Positions 27,810 to 38,504 of a DNA stretch of 64,000 nucleotides are shown here, piece by piece. The notes below the pieces were generated by a model that saw only the letters and a program-made list of their open reading frames with translations, was not told where the DNA came from and did not search any database. The translations under genes and the position numbers were made by a program. The number at the start of each line of letters is the position of its first letter. Positions within the stretch are counted from its first letter, which is position 1. Source of the stretch: Pseudoruegeria sp. HB172150 (lineage in GTDB: Bacteria; Pseudomonadota; Alphaproteobacteria; Rhodobacterales; Rhodobacteraceae); NCBI RefSeq assembly GCF_013184805.1, contig NZ_JAATNG010000008.1, forward strand, positions 102,427-166,426. Direction: 5' to 3'.

Positions 27810-28315
27810 ACCGCCCAGAGCTCCGGCTGGACCGAATAGCCGATGTAGAGCGGGTGCTTCGGCTGCCCTGCCTTGGTCAGCCCGAGGTGATAGAGCGGCA
27901 GGTTCGTATCGCGAAGCAGCGCCTCGACCCGGTGGCCGCGATCCAGATGCGCGCCGTGGCTGCCCCAGGCGCAGACGATCTGATCGGCCCAGGGGGCGCT
28001 TTCGGCGATGGCCCGATCGTTGGCGGGACCGACGGGATCGGGCGCGGCGCGCATCACCTTGGGGTCGGTGGCGCGGTAGGCGAAGATGTTGGTTACCCGG
28101 AACGCGCCGAAGCCCAGCGCGCGGGCGCGGCGTTCGCAGCGTTCGACCGTCGGGTCGTTCTGGATCTCGGTCGCGGTCGAGGGGTTCAGCATCACGAACA
28201 GAGCCTTGCGCCCTGCCGGGTCCCATGTGCGGGTCAGCAGGTAGCGGAACTGCTCGCAATCGGAATAGACGGCGGTGGAGGCGGCGTCGCCCTTCTGGTG
28301 GTCCCGTGTGATCAT
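27806..28315 (-). CDS. DUF1643 domain-containing protein
   Basis: A 169-residue member of DUF1643, with the family core FVMLNPSTATEIQNDPTVER and the following VTNIFAYRATDP segment. A conserved Trp/Gly region (VCAWGSHG) lies in the C-terminal half. The biochemical role is not known to me. The ATG at 28315 begins the conserved part; the frame stays open upstream into truB. It lies 40 bp downstream of truB on the same strand and is probably co-transcribed with it. Confidence 0.8.
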   Translation of the reverse strand: MITRDHQKGDAASTAVYSDCEQFRYLLTRTWDPAGRKALFVMLNPSTATEIQNDPTVERCERRARALGFGAFRVTNIFAYRATDPKVMRAAPDPVGPANDRAIAESAPWADQIVCAWGSHGAHLDRGHRVEALLRDTNLPLYHLGLTKAGQPKHPLYIGYSVQPELWAV

Positions 28316-28355
28316 GTCCGGGTTCTGGCCGCTGGCGTCGCCGGGCGCAAGGCGG

Positions 28356-29261
28356 TCACTGGTTGAAGACACGGCTGGGGTGCAGTTCACCGGCGCGGTA
28401 GATGCCGACAGCGACGGCGCGGCCTTCGTAGGAGGCCCAGGCCTCGTCGCCATATTCCGCGTCGGAGGTCAGGACCATGCCGGGGTTGCCGTTCCGGAGC
28501 TTTGCCGCGCCCTCGGGCGTGCAGCGCAGTTCGGGCAGGTCGGCGAGGCCCTCCTCGAGCGGGCGCAGGTACTGGTCAAGCTCTTCAGATTTCGCGAGTT
28601 CGTCCAGCAGGTCGAGCGATACGCCTTCCTCTGCCTCGAACGGGCCGGACCAGACGCGGCGGAGTTCGACGACATGGCCGTGGCAGCCCAGCGCCGCGCC
28701 AAGGTCGCGGGCGATGGAGCGGACATAGCCGCCCTTGCCGCAGGTCATTTCCAGCACGGCGTGGTCGGCATCGGGGCGTTCCACCAGTTCCAGTTCTTCG
28801 ACAAAGAGGGGGCGGGCGGCGAGTTCCATTTCCTCGCCATCGCGGGCGCGCTTGTAGGCACGTTCGCCGTCGATCTTCACGGCGGAGAATTGAGGCGGGA
28901 CCTGCATGATGTCGCCGGTGAAGGACGGCAGGGCGGCGCGGATCTGGTCATCGGTCGGACGTTCGCCGGATTCCGCGATGACCTCGCCCTCGGCATCGTC
29001 GGTATTGGTCGCCTGGCCGAGGCGGACGGTGAAGCGATAGGCTTTCATCGCGTCGGTGATATAGGGCACGGTCTTTGTCGCTTCGCCCAGAGCTACGGCG
29101 AGGACGCCGGTCGCCTCGGGATCCAGCGTGCCGGCATGGCCGGCCTTCTTCGCGTCGAAGGCCCAGCGGACCTTGTTGACAACGGCGGTCGAGGTGATGC
29201 CAGCCGGCTTGTCCACCACCAGCCAGCCGGAAATGTCGCGGCCCTTGCGTCTGCGTCCCAT
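28356..29261 (-). CDS. truB: tRNA pseudouridine-55 synthase
   Basis: A 301-residue enzyme that forms pseudouridine 55 in the T-loop of tRNA. The catalytic motif is [20 protein letters not shown], with Asp as nucleophile. The start [19 protein letters not shown] and the C-terminal PUA-like part are present. It belongs to the conserved rbfA-truB-rpsO cluster on this strand, although a glycosidase-like gene separates it from rbfA. Confidence 0.95.
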   Translation of the reverse strand: MGRRRKGRDISGWLVVDKPAGITSTAVVNKVRWAFDAKKAGHAGTLDPEATGVLAVALGEATKTVPYITDAMKAYRFTVRLGQATNTDDAEGEVIAESGERPTDDQIRAALPSFTGDIMQVPPQFSAVKIDGERAYKRARDGEEMELAARPLFVEELELVERPDADHAVLEMTCGKGGYVRSIARDLGAALGCHGHVVELRRVWSGPFEAEEGVSLDLLDELAKSEELDQYLRPLEEGLADLPELRCTPEGAAKLRNGNPGMVLTSDAEYGDEAWASYEGRAVAVGIYRAGELHPSRVFNQ

Positions 29262-29314
29262 GTCGGTCTCCGGAAAATTTAGGCGCGGGGGCTAGCCCGG
29301 GCACGGGGTGCCTG

Positions 29315-30049
29315 TCAACCGGCGGGTTCTACGGTGCCGAGGATAGGACCCATCGGGACGCCCATGTCCCAGCGGTCGAGCTGCGGCGCGTAAAGGCGCG
29401 AGACGTCGCCGTCGAGGAACAGCGCGTTCGGCGTGCCGGCCACGTCGCGGAAGAAGCGGGCGAAGTGGTGAAAATTCACCGGCACGTCGGAGATGGCGAG
29501 GATCGCCTCGGTCCCGCCGGGGCGAACGCCGACGCCGTTGCGGATGTAGAAGCTGTCGCTGTCGGCGCGGAATTTCGGGTGCAGCTTGCCGTCGATCACC
29601 AGCATCGGACCCGATTGCGTGGCGTAGCGGCAGGGTGGCGGGTTGTCGGCGTAGGCGTGGCTTTCGATCACCTGCGCGGTGCCGTCGCCGACACAGAACA
29701 CGCCGTTCGGGAGCAGGCCGAAATTGCCGGGGCCGTCGGAGGTGACGAGCCGACCTTCCTGCATACCGTTCTCGACATAGAGACCGACAGGGGACCGGTC
29801 ATGGTGGAACATGCCAGCGTTCATCGCGATGCCGACGTGCTTGCCTTCGCGACCAAGTGCTTCCTCAACGCGGCCGAAGGTGCCGAAGGGAGCGGCGTCG
29901 GGGTCGCGGAGCCAGAGGCGCAGTTCCTCTGACGCAAGGTCGACGCGGCACCAGGTGATGGGCGCGCCGTCGAAATCGGTGGTTTCGCAGGTGGCGGCCG
30001 CTGCCGGACTCGCGGCGAGCAGCAACAGCGCGATCAGCAAGGCCCGCAC
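29315..30049 (-). CDS. Phosphodiester glycosidase (NAGPA/DUF2233) family protein
   Basis: A 244-residue exported protein (signal MRALLIALLLLAASPAAA). Family features are INAGMF-like AMNAGMFHHDRSPVGLYVE, GNFGLLPNGVF, the paired YATQSGPMLVIDG and RNGVGVRP. NAGPA-type proteins hydrolyse GlcNAc phosphodiesters; the bacterial substrate is unknown. The gene starts 3 bp after the rbfA stop, so it is likely in the same operon, inserted between rbfA and truB. Confidence 0.82.
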   Translation of the reverse strand: MRALLIALLLLAASPAAAATCETTDFDGAPITWCRVDLASEELRLWLRDPDAAPFGTFGRVEEALGREGKHVGIAMNAGMFHHDRSPVGLYVENGMQEGRLVTSDGPGNFGLLPNGVFCVGDGTAQVIESHAYADNPPPCRYATQSGPMLVIDGKLHPKFRADSDSFYIRNGVGVRPGGTEAILAISDVPVNFHHFARFFRDVAGTPNALFLDGDVSRLYAPQLDRWDMGVPMGPILGTVEPAG

Positions 30050-30052
30050 GTG

Positions 30053-30451
30053 TCAGTCCTCGTCGAGATCGCGGCGCACGTCGTCCTGATTCAGCAGGCG
30101 GCGTGTTTCGTCCATTCGGTCGAAGCTTTCGTCGATGACGAAGCGCAGCTCCGGCGAGAATTTCAGGGTCAGGCCCTTGTTCACGGCGCGGCGCAGTTCG
30201 CTGCGGTTGCGGCGCAGGGCATCGAGCGCCTCGTCGCGGTGACCGCCGCCGAGCGGCATCACATAGGCGGTGGCGACGCGCAGGTCGGGGGAGGTGCGGA
30301 CCTCTCCCACCGTGATCGACATGCGGTTGAGGTCGGGATCGTGGATCTCGCCCCGGTTCAGCACATCGGAAAGCGTGCGGCGGATCAGTTCGCCCACGCG
30401 CAGCTGGCGCTGAGAGGGCTCTCGCCCGTGATCTGTCGCATGTCGTGCCAT
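30053..30451 (-). CDS. rbfA: Ribosome-binding factor A
   Basis: A 132-residue KH-type factor that binds the 30S subunit and helps 16S rRNA maturation. Conserved elements are [19 protein letters not shown], the DPDL segment and [27 protein letters not shown] 30451 is chosen; the open frame reaches 30487 without conserved residues. It is divergent from dapB. Confidence 0.93.
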   Translation of the reverse strand: MARHATDHGREPSQRQLRVGELIRRTLSDVLNRGEIHDPDLNRMSITVGEVRTSPDLRVATAYVMPLGGGHRDEALDALRRNRSELRRAVNKGLTLKFSPELRFVIDESFDRMDETRRLLNQDDVRRDLDED

Positions 30452-30552
30452 GGCCGCCGAAATAGGCCTGAAACGGGCGCCATGCAACCGGGGCTTTGCG
30501 TTGTGCGTGCCGGTTCTGTATGGCGATGGGGCTTTGGCACAGGAGAAATCGG

Positions 30553-31365
30553 ATGAGCAACACGCCGGGGATCGTTATCACGGGGGCATCGGGCCGGATG
30601 GGGCAGATGCTGGCGAAGACGGTTCTGGCCTCGGACGGCGCGCGGCTTGTCGGAGCGGTCGAGCGCGAGGGGCATGACTGGGTCGGTCAGGACCTGGGTA
30701 CCGCGATGGGCGGCGCGCCCTGCGGCATCACGGTGACGGACGATCCGCTGGAGGCTTTTGCCAAGGCGCAGGGCGTGCTGGATTTCACCGCGCCGGAGGC
30801 GAGCGTGCGATTTGCCGGGATCGCGGCGCAGGCGCGGGCGGTGCATGTGATCGGGACGACCGGGTTCGAGGCGACACATCTGGAGAAGATCCGGGCCGCC
30901 GCGCGGCATGCGGTGATCGTGCGGGCGGGAAACATGTCGCTGGGCGTGAACCTGCTGACCAAGCTGACGCGGATGGTGGCGGCGGCGCTGGACGAGGATT
31001 TCGACATCGAGATCGTCGAGGCGCATCATGGCCGCAAGGTCGATGCGCCGTCGGGGACGGCGCTGATGCTGGGCGAGGCGGCCGCCGAGGGGCGCGGCGT
31101 ATCGCTTGAGGATGTGGCCGACCGCGGGCGCGACGGGATCACCGGCGCGCGGAAGCGTGGGGATATCGGATTTGCTGCGATCCGGGGCGGGGACATCGTG
31201 GGCGAGCACGATGTGATTTTCGCCGGGGCCGGGGAGCGGATCGTGCTGCGGCACGTGGCGAGCGACCGGTCGCTGTTCGCCAAGGGGGCGCTGAAGGCGG
31301 TGCTTTGGGGGCAGGACAAGAAGCCAGGCGAATACGACATGCTGGACGTTCTGGGGCTGTCCTGA
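30553..31365 (+). CDS. dapB: 4-hydroxy-tetrahydrodipicolinate reductase
   Basis: A 270-residue lysine/diaminopimelate pathway enzyme. It has an NAD(P)-binding start, [17 protein letters not shown], and the catalytic block [16 protein letters not shown] (His-His, Lys and substrate loop). ATG 30553 has AGGAGAAATCGG before it. It is divergent from rbfA and feeds both lysine and peptidoglycan synthesis. Confidence 0.96.
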   Translation: MSNTPGIVITGASGRMGQMLAKTVLASDGARLVGAVEREGHDWVGQDLGTAMGGAPCGITVTDDPLEAFAKAQGVLDFTAPEASVRFAGIAAQARAVHVIGTTGFEATHLEKIRAAARHAVIVRAGNMSLGVNLLTKLTRMVAAALDEDFDIEIVEAHHGRKVDAPSGTALMLGEAAAEGRGVSLEDVADRGRDGITGARKRGDIGFAAIRGGDIVGEHDVIFAGAGERIVLRHVASDRSLFAKGALKAVLWGQDKKPGEYDMLDVLGLS

Positions 31366-31412
31366 GCCCGCGTCCTGCGGTTTCCTGACGTATAAGCGCT
31401 GGCGCGACCGCA

Positions 31413-31592
31413 TCAGAAGTCGATCGCGAGGCCCTTCTTTTCCCAGTCGCCATAACGCACTGGTTCCGGGCCATCACGGCCGCCGAGTTCGGTGGGCATG
31501 TCCAGCGCCTTGGCTTTCCTGCGCCGCTCTTCCGCCTCGGCGAGGGCGCGCTGCGCTTCGGGCGGAAGCTCTGGTTTAGGGTCGTCGGGCAT
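31413..31592 (-). CDS. SdhAF4-like succinate dehydrogenase assembly factor (DUF1674)
   Basis: A 59-residue small protein with the highly conserved C-terminal block of DUF1674, ELGGRDGPEPVRYGDWEKKG ending in AIDF. The eukaryotic SDHAF4 homologue helps flavinated SdhA assemble. The N-terminal half is charged and helical (AQRALAEAEERRRKAKAL). It starts 76 bp from rsmB, divergently. The function in bacteria is inferred from homology. Confidence 0.85.
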   Translation of the reverse strand: MPDDPKPELPPEAQRALAEAEERRRKAKALDMPTELGGRDGPEPVRYGDWEKKGLAIDF

Positions 31593-31668
31593 CGCGGGCA
31601 CTCCTTGCCGGGGCTTGTCCGTTGATATACGGCGCGCGGATGATTGTGCAATGTCAGGGAGCCACGTG

Positions 31669-32937
31669 ATGGCGAAACCGGGACTGGCGCCGCGCCGCTC
31701 GGCGCTCTGGCTGATCGGGCGGGTGACGGAGGATGGCAAGCTTCTGTCGGAACTGCTGCCCGGCGCGGTGGAGCGGCTGGCGCCGGAGGACCGGGCGCGG
31801 GCGCAGCGGCTGGCGATTGAGACGCTGCGCTGGATGGACCGGGCCGACCGGCTTCTGGGGCCGCATTTGCGGCGGAAGCCGAAGCCCGCGGCGATGAATG
31901 CCCTGCGGATGGCCGTGGTGGAGATGGCCGTGGACGGTGCCGCCGCGCATGGCGTGGTTGATGCCGCCGTCAGCCTGATGCGCGCGGACCGCAAGACCGA
32001 GGGTATGGCCGGGCTGGTCAATGCCGTTCTGCGCAAGGTGGATGTGGAGAAGTGGGCGTCATTGCCGGTGCCACGGCTGCCGAAATGGCTGCGCGGGCCG
32101 CTGATCGACGGCTACGGCAAAGCCGCGGTCGAGGGGTTCGAGGCGGCGCATGCGGCGGGAGCGCCGCTGGACCTGACGCCGAAGGGTGACGATGCGGATG
32201 CTCTGGCCACGGCCGTTTGCGGCACCGTGCTGCCGACCGGCAGCGTTCGGGTCGCGGGCCGCGTGCAGGTGACGGCCCTTCCGGGATACGAAAGCGGCGA
32301 CTGGTGGGTGCAGGACGCGGCAGCGGCGGTGCCTGCGAAGGTGCTGGCGGCGCAATCGGGCGAGCGGGTGCTGGACCTGTGCGCGGCGCCGGGGGGCAAG
32401 ACGCTGCAGCTTGCGGCGGCGGGCGCGCAGGTGACGGCGCTGGATATTTCCGAAGGACGGATGGCGCGGGTGTCGGAGAACCTTGCGCGCACCGGGCTGA
32501 GCGCGGAGGTGGTGGTCGCCGACGCGCTGACATGGGAGGCGCCAGAGCCGTTCGACGCGGTTCTGCTGGACGCGCCCTGTTCGGCGACGGGCACGATCCG
32601 GCGGCACCCGGACCTGCCCCATGCCAAGGACGGGTCGGAGTTTCCCGGGCTTTTCGATCTGCAGGCGCGGATGATCGACCGGGCGCTGGCGATGCTGAAG
32701 CCGGGCGGGCGGCTGATCTACTGCACCTGTTCGCTGCTGCCCGACGAGGGCGAGGTGCAGGTGGAGGAGGCGCTGGCGCGCCATGACGGGCTGTCGCTCG
32801 ACCCCGGGGCGCTGGTGCTGCCCGGTATCGAGCCGGGCTGGATCGACGAGATCGGCCTGCGTCTGCGCCCGGATTTCTGGCCGGAGGCGGGCGGCATGGA
32901 TGGCTTCTTTGTCGCGGCGCTGCGGAAAGCCGCCTGA
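31669..32937 (+). CDS. rsmB: 16S rRNA (cytosine-C5) methyltransferase, RsmB family
   Basis: A 422-residue enzyme that methylates a 16S rRNA cytosine. It has an N-terminal NusB-like RNA-binding domain (about residues 1-140) and a C-terminal SAM domain with LDLCAAPGGKTLQLA, the nucleophile motif LDAPCSATGTIRRHPD and the second Cys in IYCTCSL. Start choice: ATG 31669, preceded by CAGGGAG at a 7-nt distance, rather than ATG 31651. It leads the rsmB-heparinase-purH arrangement common in this order. Confidence 0.93.
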   Translation: MAKPGLAPRRSALWLIGRVTEDGKLLSELLPGAVERLAPEDRARAQRLAIETLRWMDRADRLLGPHLRRKPKPAAMNALRMAVVEMAVDGAAAHGVVDAAVSLMRADRKTEGMAGLVNAVLRKVDVEKWASLPVPRLPKWLRGPLIDGYGKAAVEGFEAAHAAGAPLDLTPKGDDADALATAVCGTVLPTGSVRVAGRVQVTALPGYESGDWWVQDAAAAVPAKVLAAQSGERVLDLCAAPGGKTLQLAAAGAQVTALDISEGRMARVSENLARTGLSAEVVVADALTWEAPEPFDAVLLDAPCSATGTIRRHPDLPHAKDGSEFPGLFDLQARMIDRALAMLKPGGRLIYCTCSLLPDEGEVQVEEALARHDGLSLDPGALVLPGIEPGWIDEIGLRLRPDFWPEAGGMDGFFVAALRKAA

Positions 32938-33022
32938 GCCCTTTTTTGCCGCATGACAGGCCGTGGCCGGCCCCCTATGATCCGGCCAAAGCAATAAGCG
33001 GCCGTGTGGGGCGGAGCGGGCC

Positions 33023-34777
33023 TTGTCGGAAAAAACCAGCCTGTCCGAGCGCTGGGTGCTCTGGATGAACCGGTACGAGGCGCGCCGGGCTGCTTTCGCG
33101 CGCCCGGCGGCAGGATTTGTTTCGCAACCCGAACCCCGCTCTATCGGGCGCTATGCGCGGGGCAAGCAGCTTTGCGCCGGCAACTTCCTGATCGCGGGGC
33201 GCGTGGCCGAATCGCCGGGCGGGTCGATCTGGGACCTGGGCGAGCACGGCGCGGAATTCGACGACGAGATTCACGGATTTGCCTGGCTCGACGATCTGGC
33301 GGCGCTGGGCGATGCGCGGGCGCGGGTTCTTGCGCAGACCTGGACCCGGGAGTGGCTTGAGCGGTACGGGCGCGGCAAGGGTCCGGGCTGGACCCCGGAC
33401 ACAACGGGCCGGCGGCTTATCCGCTGGATCAATCACGCGATCTTTCTGCTGCAGGGCGAGGGGAGCGCGATATCCGACGCGTTCTACCGCTCTCTTGGGC
33501 AGCAGACGATCTTTCTCAGCCGCCGCTGGAAGGCGACGCGGCATGGCGTGCCACGGTTCGAGGCGCTGACCGGGCTGGTCTATGCCGGGCTGTCGCTGAT
33601 CGGGATGGAGCGGCTGGTGGAGCCGGCGGTGAAGGCGCTGGCGAAGGAGTGCAAGGCCAATATCGACCGTGACGGTGGTATCCGGACGCGCAATCCCGAA
33701 GAACTGCTGGAGGTGTTCACGCTGCTGACCTGGGCGGCGCATGCGCTGTCGGAGGCGGGGATGCTGCCCTCTGCGGATCATATCGATGCGATCGAGCGGA
33801 TCGCGCCGACGCTGCGGGCGCTGCGTCATGCCGATGGCGGTCTGGCGAGATTCCATGGCGGCGGTCGTGGCCTGGAAGGGAGGCTAGACGCGGCGCTTGC
33901 GGGTTCTGGCGTGCGCGCCGCGCCGCGGCCGGGGCTGGCAATGGGGTTCCTGCGCCTGCAGGCAGCGCGCACGACGCTGATCCTCGATGCGGCGGTGCCG
34001 CCGGAGGGTGCGGCCTCGATCCACGCGCATGCCTCGACGCTGGCCTTCGAGCTGACTTCGGGACGGAGACCACTGATCGTGAGCTGCGGTGACGGTCGCC
34101 AGTTCGGGCCGGAATGGGCGCGGGCGGGGCGGGCCTCCGCCTCGCATTCCGACCTGTCGATCCAGGGCTATTCCTCGTCGCGTTTCGGGCGGCCCGGCAA
34201 ATCCGAGGAGCCGGGGCGCGAGCAGCTGACCGACCGGCCGCATTCGGTGAAGCTGCAGATCGGGACCGAAACGACGCGTGCCGGTGTGGTGGCGGGGCAT
34301 GACGGCTATGTGGCGACGCACGGGCTGACCCATATCCGGCAGCTTGAACTGTCCGACGACGGGCGCGGTGTTGCGGGCGAGGACATGCTCGCCGCCATCG
34401 AGGAAGGTCACAAGCGCGCCTTCGACCAGGTGATGAACAAGGTGATGCTGAAGGGCATTCCATTCCAGATCCGGTTCCACCTGCATCCGGACGCCGACGC
34501 CGAGGTGGACCTTGGCGGATCGGCGGTGTCGCTGGTGCTGAAAAGCGGCGAGGTCTGGATCTTCCGCCACGACGGGCGGGCCGAAATGACGGTGGAACCC
34601 AGCGTTTATCTGGAAAAGGGCCGCCTGAAGCCGCGCGCGACAAAACAGATTGTTCTATCTTCCCGGGCGATACGTTATGCGAGCCGCGTTCGCTGGACGC
34701 TCGCCAAGGCGCAGGATACGCCGACGCATCTTCGCGACTTCGAGCGCGACGACAGCGAAATGGTGGAAGAACTCTGA
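33023..34777 (+). CDS. Heparinase II/III family protein
   Basis: A 584-residue protein with an alpha/alpha-toroid N-terminal region and a C-terminal beta-sandwich (heparinase II/III-like: [15 protein letters not shown], then [35 protein letters not shown]). No signal peptide is visible, and the start is TTG. The frequent position between rsmB and purH suggests a conserved house function, perhaps in polysaccharide or envelope turnover. Lyase activity is not shown by the sequence alone. Confidence 0.85.
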   Translation: MSEKTSLSERWVLWMNRYEARRAAFARPAAGFVSQPEPRSIGRYARGKQLCAGNFLIAGRVAESPGGSIWDLGEHGAEFDDEIHGFAWLDDLAALGDARARVLAQTWTREWLERYGRGKGPGWTPDTTGRRLIRWINHAIFLLQGEGSAISDAFYRSLGQQTIFLSRRWKATRHGVPRFEALTGLVYAGLSLIGMERLVEPAVKALAKECKANIDRDGGIRTRNPEELLEVFTLLTWAAHALSEAGMLPSADHIDAIERIAPTLRALRHADGGLARFHGGGRGLEGRLDAALAGSGVRAAPRPGLAMGFLRLQAARTTLILDAAVPPEGAASIHAHASTLAFELTSGRRPLIVSCGDGRQFGPEWARAGRASASHSDLSIQGYSSSRFGRPGKSEEPGREQLTDRPHSVKLQIGTETTRAGVVAGHDGYVATHGLTHIRQLELSDDGRGVAGEDMLAAIEEGHKRAFDQVMNKVMLKGIPFQIRFHLHPDADAEVDLGGSAVSLVLKSGEVWIFRHDGRAEMTVEPSVYLEKGRLKPRATKQIVLSSRAIRYASRVRWTLAKAQDTPTHLRDFERDDSEMVEEL

Positions 34778-34787
34778 GGAGACCTGC

Positions 34788-36377
34788 ATGACCGACCTTT
34801 CTCCCGTGCGCCGCGCGCTGATTTCCGTTTCCGACAAGTCCGGGCTGCTGGAGCTGGCCCAGGGGCTGGCGCGTCATGGGGTCGAGCTTCTGTCGACCGG
34901 CGGAACCGCCGGGATGCTGCGCGACGCGGGGCTGACGGTGGTGGACGTGGCCGAGGTCACCGGGTTTCCCGAGATGATGGACGGGCGGGTCAAGACGCTG
35001 CATCCGAAGGTGCATGGCGGGCTTCTGGCGCTGCGTGACAAGGATGATCATGTCGCGGCGATGGAGGAGCACGGGATTCCGGCGATCGATCTGCTGGTGT
35101 CGAACCTCTATCCGTTCGAGGCGACGCTGGCGAAGACCGACGACTATGACACGCTGGTCGAGAATATCGACATCGGCGGGCCGGCGATGACGCGGGCAGC
35201 GGCGAAGAACCATGCGTTCGTGACAGTACTGACCGATCCGGCGGATTACGCGGCGATGCTGGCCGAACTGGACGCGACCGGCGGGCAGACGCGGCTGGCC
35301 TTCCGGCAGAAGCTGGCGCAGGCGGCCTTTGCGCGGACGGCGGCTTATGACGCGGCGGTGTCGAACTGGATGGCCGGGGCGGTGGGCGTCGCCGTGCCGC
35401 GCAGCCGCGCGTTCGGCGGCACGCTGGCGCAGACGCTGCGCTATGGCGAGAACCCGCATCAGGAGGCGGCGTTCTACCGCGATGGCTCCGGCCGGCCCGG
35501 TGTGGCGACGGCGAAGCAGTGGCAGGGCAAGGAGCTGTCCTACAACAACATCAACGACACCGATGCGGCGTTCGAGCTGGTCAGTGAGTTCGCGCCCGAG
35601 GACGGGCCGGCCTGCGCGATCATCAAGCACGCGAACCCCTGCGGCGTGGCGCTGGGCGGGACGCTGGTGGAGGCATACCGGAAAGCGTTCGACTGCGACC
35701 GGACCTCTGCCTTCGGCGGGATCGTGGCGCTGAACCAGCGGCTCGACAAGGCGACGGCGGAGGAGATCGTGAAGATCTTCACCGAAGTGGTGATCGCGCC
35801 CGGTGCGGACGAGGACGCGATCGAGGTCTTCGCGGCGAAAAAGAACCTGCGGCTGCTGACCACCGAGGGGCTGGCCGATCCGCGCGCGGCGATCACCGCG
35901 TTCAAGCAGGTCGCCGGCGGGTTCCTGGTGCAGGACAAGGATCACGGCCAGATCGACGCTCATTCCCTGCGGGTGGTGACCGAAGTGGCGCCGACCGAGG
36001 CGCAGGTGGCCGACATGCGTTTTGCCTGGAAGGTGGCCAAGCACGTGAAATCGAATGCCATCGTCTACGTTAAGGACGGCGCAACGGTCGGCGTCGGCGC
36101 CGGGCAGATGAGCCGGGTCGATTCGGCGCTGATCGCGGCGAAGAAGGCCGAGCGCATGGCCGAGGTGCTGGGGCTGGCCGAGACGCCGACCAAGGGATCG
36201 GTCGTGGCATCGGATGCGTTCTTTCCCTTTGCCGACGGGCTGATGGAAGCCGCCGGCGCCGGGGCCGCGGCGGTGATCCAGCCGGGCGGATCGGTGCGAG
36301 ACGACGAGGTGATCGCGGCGGCGGACGAGGCCGGGCTGGCGATGGTCTTTACCGGGATGCGGCATTTCCGGCACTGA
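34788..36377 (+). CDS. purH: Bifunctional AICAR transformylase / IMP cyclohydrolase
   Basis: The 529-residue last enzyme of de novo purine synthesis. It has an N-terminal IMP cyclohydrolase ([20 protein letters not shown], then [18 protein letters not shown] [14 protein letters not shown]) and a C-terminal transformylase ([27 protein letters not shown]). ATG 34788 follows AGGAGACC, 10 bp after the heparinase-family stop. It is one of four pur genes in the window, but they form separate units. Confidence 0.97.
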   Translation: MTDLSPVRRALISVSDKSGLLELAQGLARHGVELLSTGGTAGMLRDAGLTVVDVAEVTGFPEMMDGRVKTLHPKVHGGLLALRDKDDHVAAMEEHGIPAIDLLVSNLYPFEATLAKTDDYDTLVENIDIGGPAMTRAAAKNHAFVTVLTDPADYAAMLAELDATGGQTRLAFRQKLAQAAFARTAAYDAAVSNWMAGAVGVAVPRSRAFGGTLAQTLRYGENPHQEAAFYRDGSGRPGVATAKQWQGKELSYNNINDTDAAFELVSEFAPEDGPACAIIKHANPCGVALGGTLVEAYRKAFDCDRTSAFGGIVALNQRLDKATAEEIVKIFTEVVIAPGADEDAIEVFAAKKNLRLLTTEGLADPRAAITAFKQVAGGFLVQDKDHGQIDAHSLRVVTEVAPTEAQVADMRFAWKVAKHVKSNAIVYVKDGATVGVGAGQMSRVDSALIAAKKAERMAEVLGLAETPTKGSVVASDAFFPFADGLMEAAGAGAAAVIQPGGSVRDDEVIAAADEAGLAMVFTGMRHFRH

Positions 36378-36385
36378 GCGGGTCT

Positions 36386-36444
36386 GGGGGCTCTGCCCCC
36401 GTCGCCTGCGGCGACTCCCCCGGGATATTTCCGACCAGAAGAAG
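36386..36444 (+). repeat. Intergenic repeat with two hairpins and GACCAGAAGAAG end, copy 1
   Basis: It starts 9 bp after the purH stop. Hairpin one is GGGGG-CTCTG-CCCCC (36386-36400), hairpin two GTCGCC-TGC-GGCGAC (36401-36415). The block GGGATATTTC-C-GACCAGAAGAAG follows (36422-36444). The last 23 bp recur at 38505-38527 with one mismatch. I recognise this pattern as a dispersed 3'-end repeat of Rhodobacterales. Confidence 0.75.
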
Positions 36445-36605
36445 CGGGTGGACCGGGGGATGCGGCAAGGGCCTTTCGCCGTGACCAGGGTCACGGTGGC
36501 GGGAAGGCTGGCCGCGCCGAAGGCTGCCGATGCCCGCGGTGACGGGTTTCGTTCCGGCGGATACCGGGCTAGAGCCTGCGGCAACGACAAAGCGAGCGGG
36601 GTTGG

Positions 36606-37076
36606 ATGCGCAGTTTCTGGATCACGGCGGCGATCGTCTTCGTTCTCGACCAGGCGACGAAGATGCTGGTGCTGTACGGCCTGCATCTGGACGACCGCCA
36701 GGTTGTCGAGGTGTTGCCGCCGCTGCTGACATTCCAGATGGCGTGGAATTACGGGATCAATTTCGGCCTGTTTTCGGGCAGCGGCGCCGTGATGCGCTGG
36801 GTCCTGATCGCGGTCGCGCTGGCGATCTCGGCCTGGGTGGTCTGGTGGATGCGGCGCGAAAGCCGGATGGCAGCGCGGATCTCGGGCGGGCTGTTGGTGG
36901 GCGGGGCGCTGGGCAACGTGATCGACCGGCTGGTTTATGGAGCGGTGGCGGATTTCCTGAACATGTCCTGCTGCGGCATCGACAACCCGTTCAGCTTTAA
37001 CGTGGCCGATGTCGCGATTTTCCTTGGCGCGGTTGGGCTTATCCTGTTCACAGCTGAAAAGAAGAAGACCCCGTGA
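36606..37076 (+). CDS. lspA: Signal peptidase II (lipoprotein)
   Basis: A 156-residue inner-membrane aspartyl protease that cleaves prolipoprotein signal peptides. It has four membrane helices and the catalytic aspartates in GALGNVIDRLVYG and FNVADVAIFLG. A 228-bp gap with a repeat separates it from purH. The next gene encodes a lipoprotein, one of its substrates. lgt, the preceding enzyme of the pathway, is at 55,627-56,511. Confidence 0.94.
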   Translation: MRSFWITAAIVFVLDQATKMLVLYGLHLDDRQVVEVLPPLLTFQMAWNYGINFGLFSGSGAVMRWVLIAVALAISAWVVWWMRRESRMAARISGGLLVGGALGNVIDRLVYGAVADFLNMSCCGIDNPFSFNVADVAIFLGAVGLILFTAEKKKTP

Positions 37077-37130
37077 CCTTGCGCGCCCGATGCGATACAC
37101 AAGCCGAAAGACTGGGTTGAGGTGCAGTTG

Positions 37131-37655
37131 ATGCGGGGCATGTCTGGCAAAATCGTGCTGGTTCTGGCGGTGGCGCTGGCCCTGTCGGCCTGCAGCAGCG
37201 ACAAGTCGCCCAAGCTTCTGAACATCAAGTCCACGACCGACGGTCCGGACGAGTTCGCCATCGTTCCTCCGAAGCCGCTGCAGGCGCCGGAGAGCTTTGC
37301 CGCGCTGCCGCCGCCGACGCCGGGCGGGACTAACCGCACCGATGTGTTTCCGGAAGCGGATGCGATCGTGGCGCTGGGCGGACGGCCCGAGGCGCTGCAG
37401 GCGATCCCGGCGGCGGATGCCGGGCTGGTCAATGTCGCGCGGCGTTACGGCACCGACCCGGTGATCCGGTCGCGGCTGGCGCAAGAAGACCTGAACTTCC
37501 GGCGCCGCAAGGATGGTCGCATCCTTGAGCGGCTGTTCAACGTGAACGTCTATTTCCGCGCTTACGAGCGCCAGTCGCTGGACCAGTACGCCGAGCTTGA
37601 GCGGTTCCGCCGGATCGGCGTTCGCACGCCGGCGGCGCCGCCGGCAGGGTACTGA
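37131..37655 (+). CDS. BamF-type (DUF3035) lipoprotein
   Basis: A roughly 174-residue outer-membrane lipoprotein with signal MRGMSGKIVLVLAVALALSAC (lipobox LSAC). The mature part, with the core VPPPKPL-like IVPPKPLQAPESFAALPPP, belongs to DUF3035, described as the alphaproteobacterial BAM-complex lipoprotein BamF. ATG 37131 fits GAGG 9 nt upstream better than GTG 37122. It lies 54 bp after lspA, probably in the same transcript. Confidence 0.8.
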   Translation: MRGMSGKIVLVLAVALALSACSSDKSPKLLNIKSTTDGPDEFAIVPPKPLQAPESFAALPPPTPGGTNRTDVFPEADAIVALGGRPEALQAIPAADAGLVNVARRYGTDPVIRSRLAQEDLNFRRRKDGRILERLFNVNVYFRAYERQSLDQYAELERFRRIGVRTPAAPPAGY

Positions 37656-37712
37656 CGCGAAGTCACGAAATCCTGCATGGAAGGCCACGAGCGCGCCGGT
37701 TAGCCTGAGCGC

Positions 37713-38459
37713 ATGCGCTGGGTGCTTGTCCTGCTATGCCTTGTCGCGCCGCTGCGGGCGGCGGCACAGGAGTGCGTCGTGCTGATCCACGGGCTGGCGC
37801 GGAGTGCCAACAGCATGCTGGCCATGCAGGAGGCGCTGGCGGCAAACGGCTATCGCGTGGTCAACCTGGACTATCCGTCGACGGAGAAGCGGGTCGAGGC
37901 GCTGGCAGAGTCCGCCGTCGCCCCGGCAGTAGCGGCCTGCGGCGACGCGCGAGTCAATTTTGTCACCCATTCGATGGGGGGCATCCTGCTGCGGCTCTGG
38001 CTGGAAGAGAACAGCATCGAGAACATGGGCCGCGCGGTGATGCTGGCGCCGCCGAACCAGGGGTCGGAACTGGTCGATGCGTTCGGGGAACTGCCGCCCT
38101 TCGAATGGATCAACGGGCCTGCCGGGCAGGAGCTGGGTACCGATGACGACAGCCTGCCAAACCGGCTGGCGCGGCCGGATTTCGAGCTGGGGATCATCGC
38201 GGGGACGCGGTCGCTGAACCCGATCTATTCAAGCGTGATCGAGGGGCGGGACGATGGCAAGGTTTCGGTCGCGTCGACTCGGGTGGCGGGGATGGCCGAT
38301 CACCTGACGCTGCCGGTGACGCATACCTTCATGATGATGAACCCGCTGGTGATCGCGCAGACCGTCGCGTTTCTGGAGACCGGGGCATTCCGGGCGGAGA
38401 TGGGCTTTGGAGAAGCGCTGGAGGTGGTCATGGGCAACGGGATGCTGCCCGGGCAGTAG
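37713..38459 (+). CDS. Exported alpha/beta-hydrolase (lipase-like)
   Basis: A 248-residue protein with a signal peptide ([19 protein letters not shown]). It has an oxyanion-region HG ([14 protein letters not shown]), the nucleophile elbow [10 protein letters not shown], and a candidate catalytic His in the VTHTFMMMN segment near the end. It resembles bacterial PGAP1/lipase-class hydrolases of about 250 residues. The substrate is unknown, and it may be part of the lspA-bamF transcript. A repeat copy follows the stop. Confidence 0.82.
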   Translation: MRWVLVLLCLVAPLRAAAQECVVLIHGLARSANSMLAMQEALAANGYRVVNLDYPSTEKRVEALAESAVAPAVAACGDARVNFVTHSMGGILLRLWLEENSIENMGRAVMLAPPNQGSELVDAFGELPPFEWINGPAGQELGTDDDSLPNRLARPDFELGIIAGTRSLNPIYSSVIEGRDDGKVSVASTRVAGMADHLTLPVTHTFMMMNPLVIAQTVAFLETGAFRAEMGFGEALEVVMGNGMLPGQ

Positions 38460-38504
38460 AGCGGGTCGGCGTTGCGCGGGTGGCGGGTGCGGAAGCCTCC
38501 GGCG

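Noticed and set aside
33717..37688. Minus-strand open frame of 1323 codons
   Set aside because: It is antisense to the 3' part of the heparinase-family gene, purH, lspA and bamF, all with clear motifs. It is Arg/Pro/His-rich with no domain, typical of a high-GC shadow.
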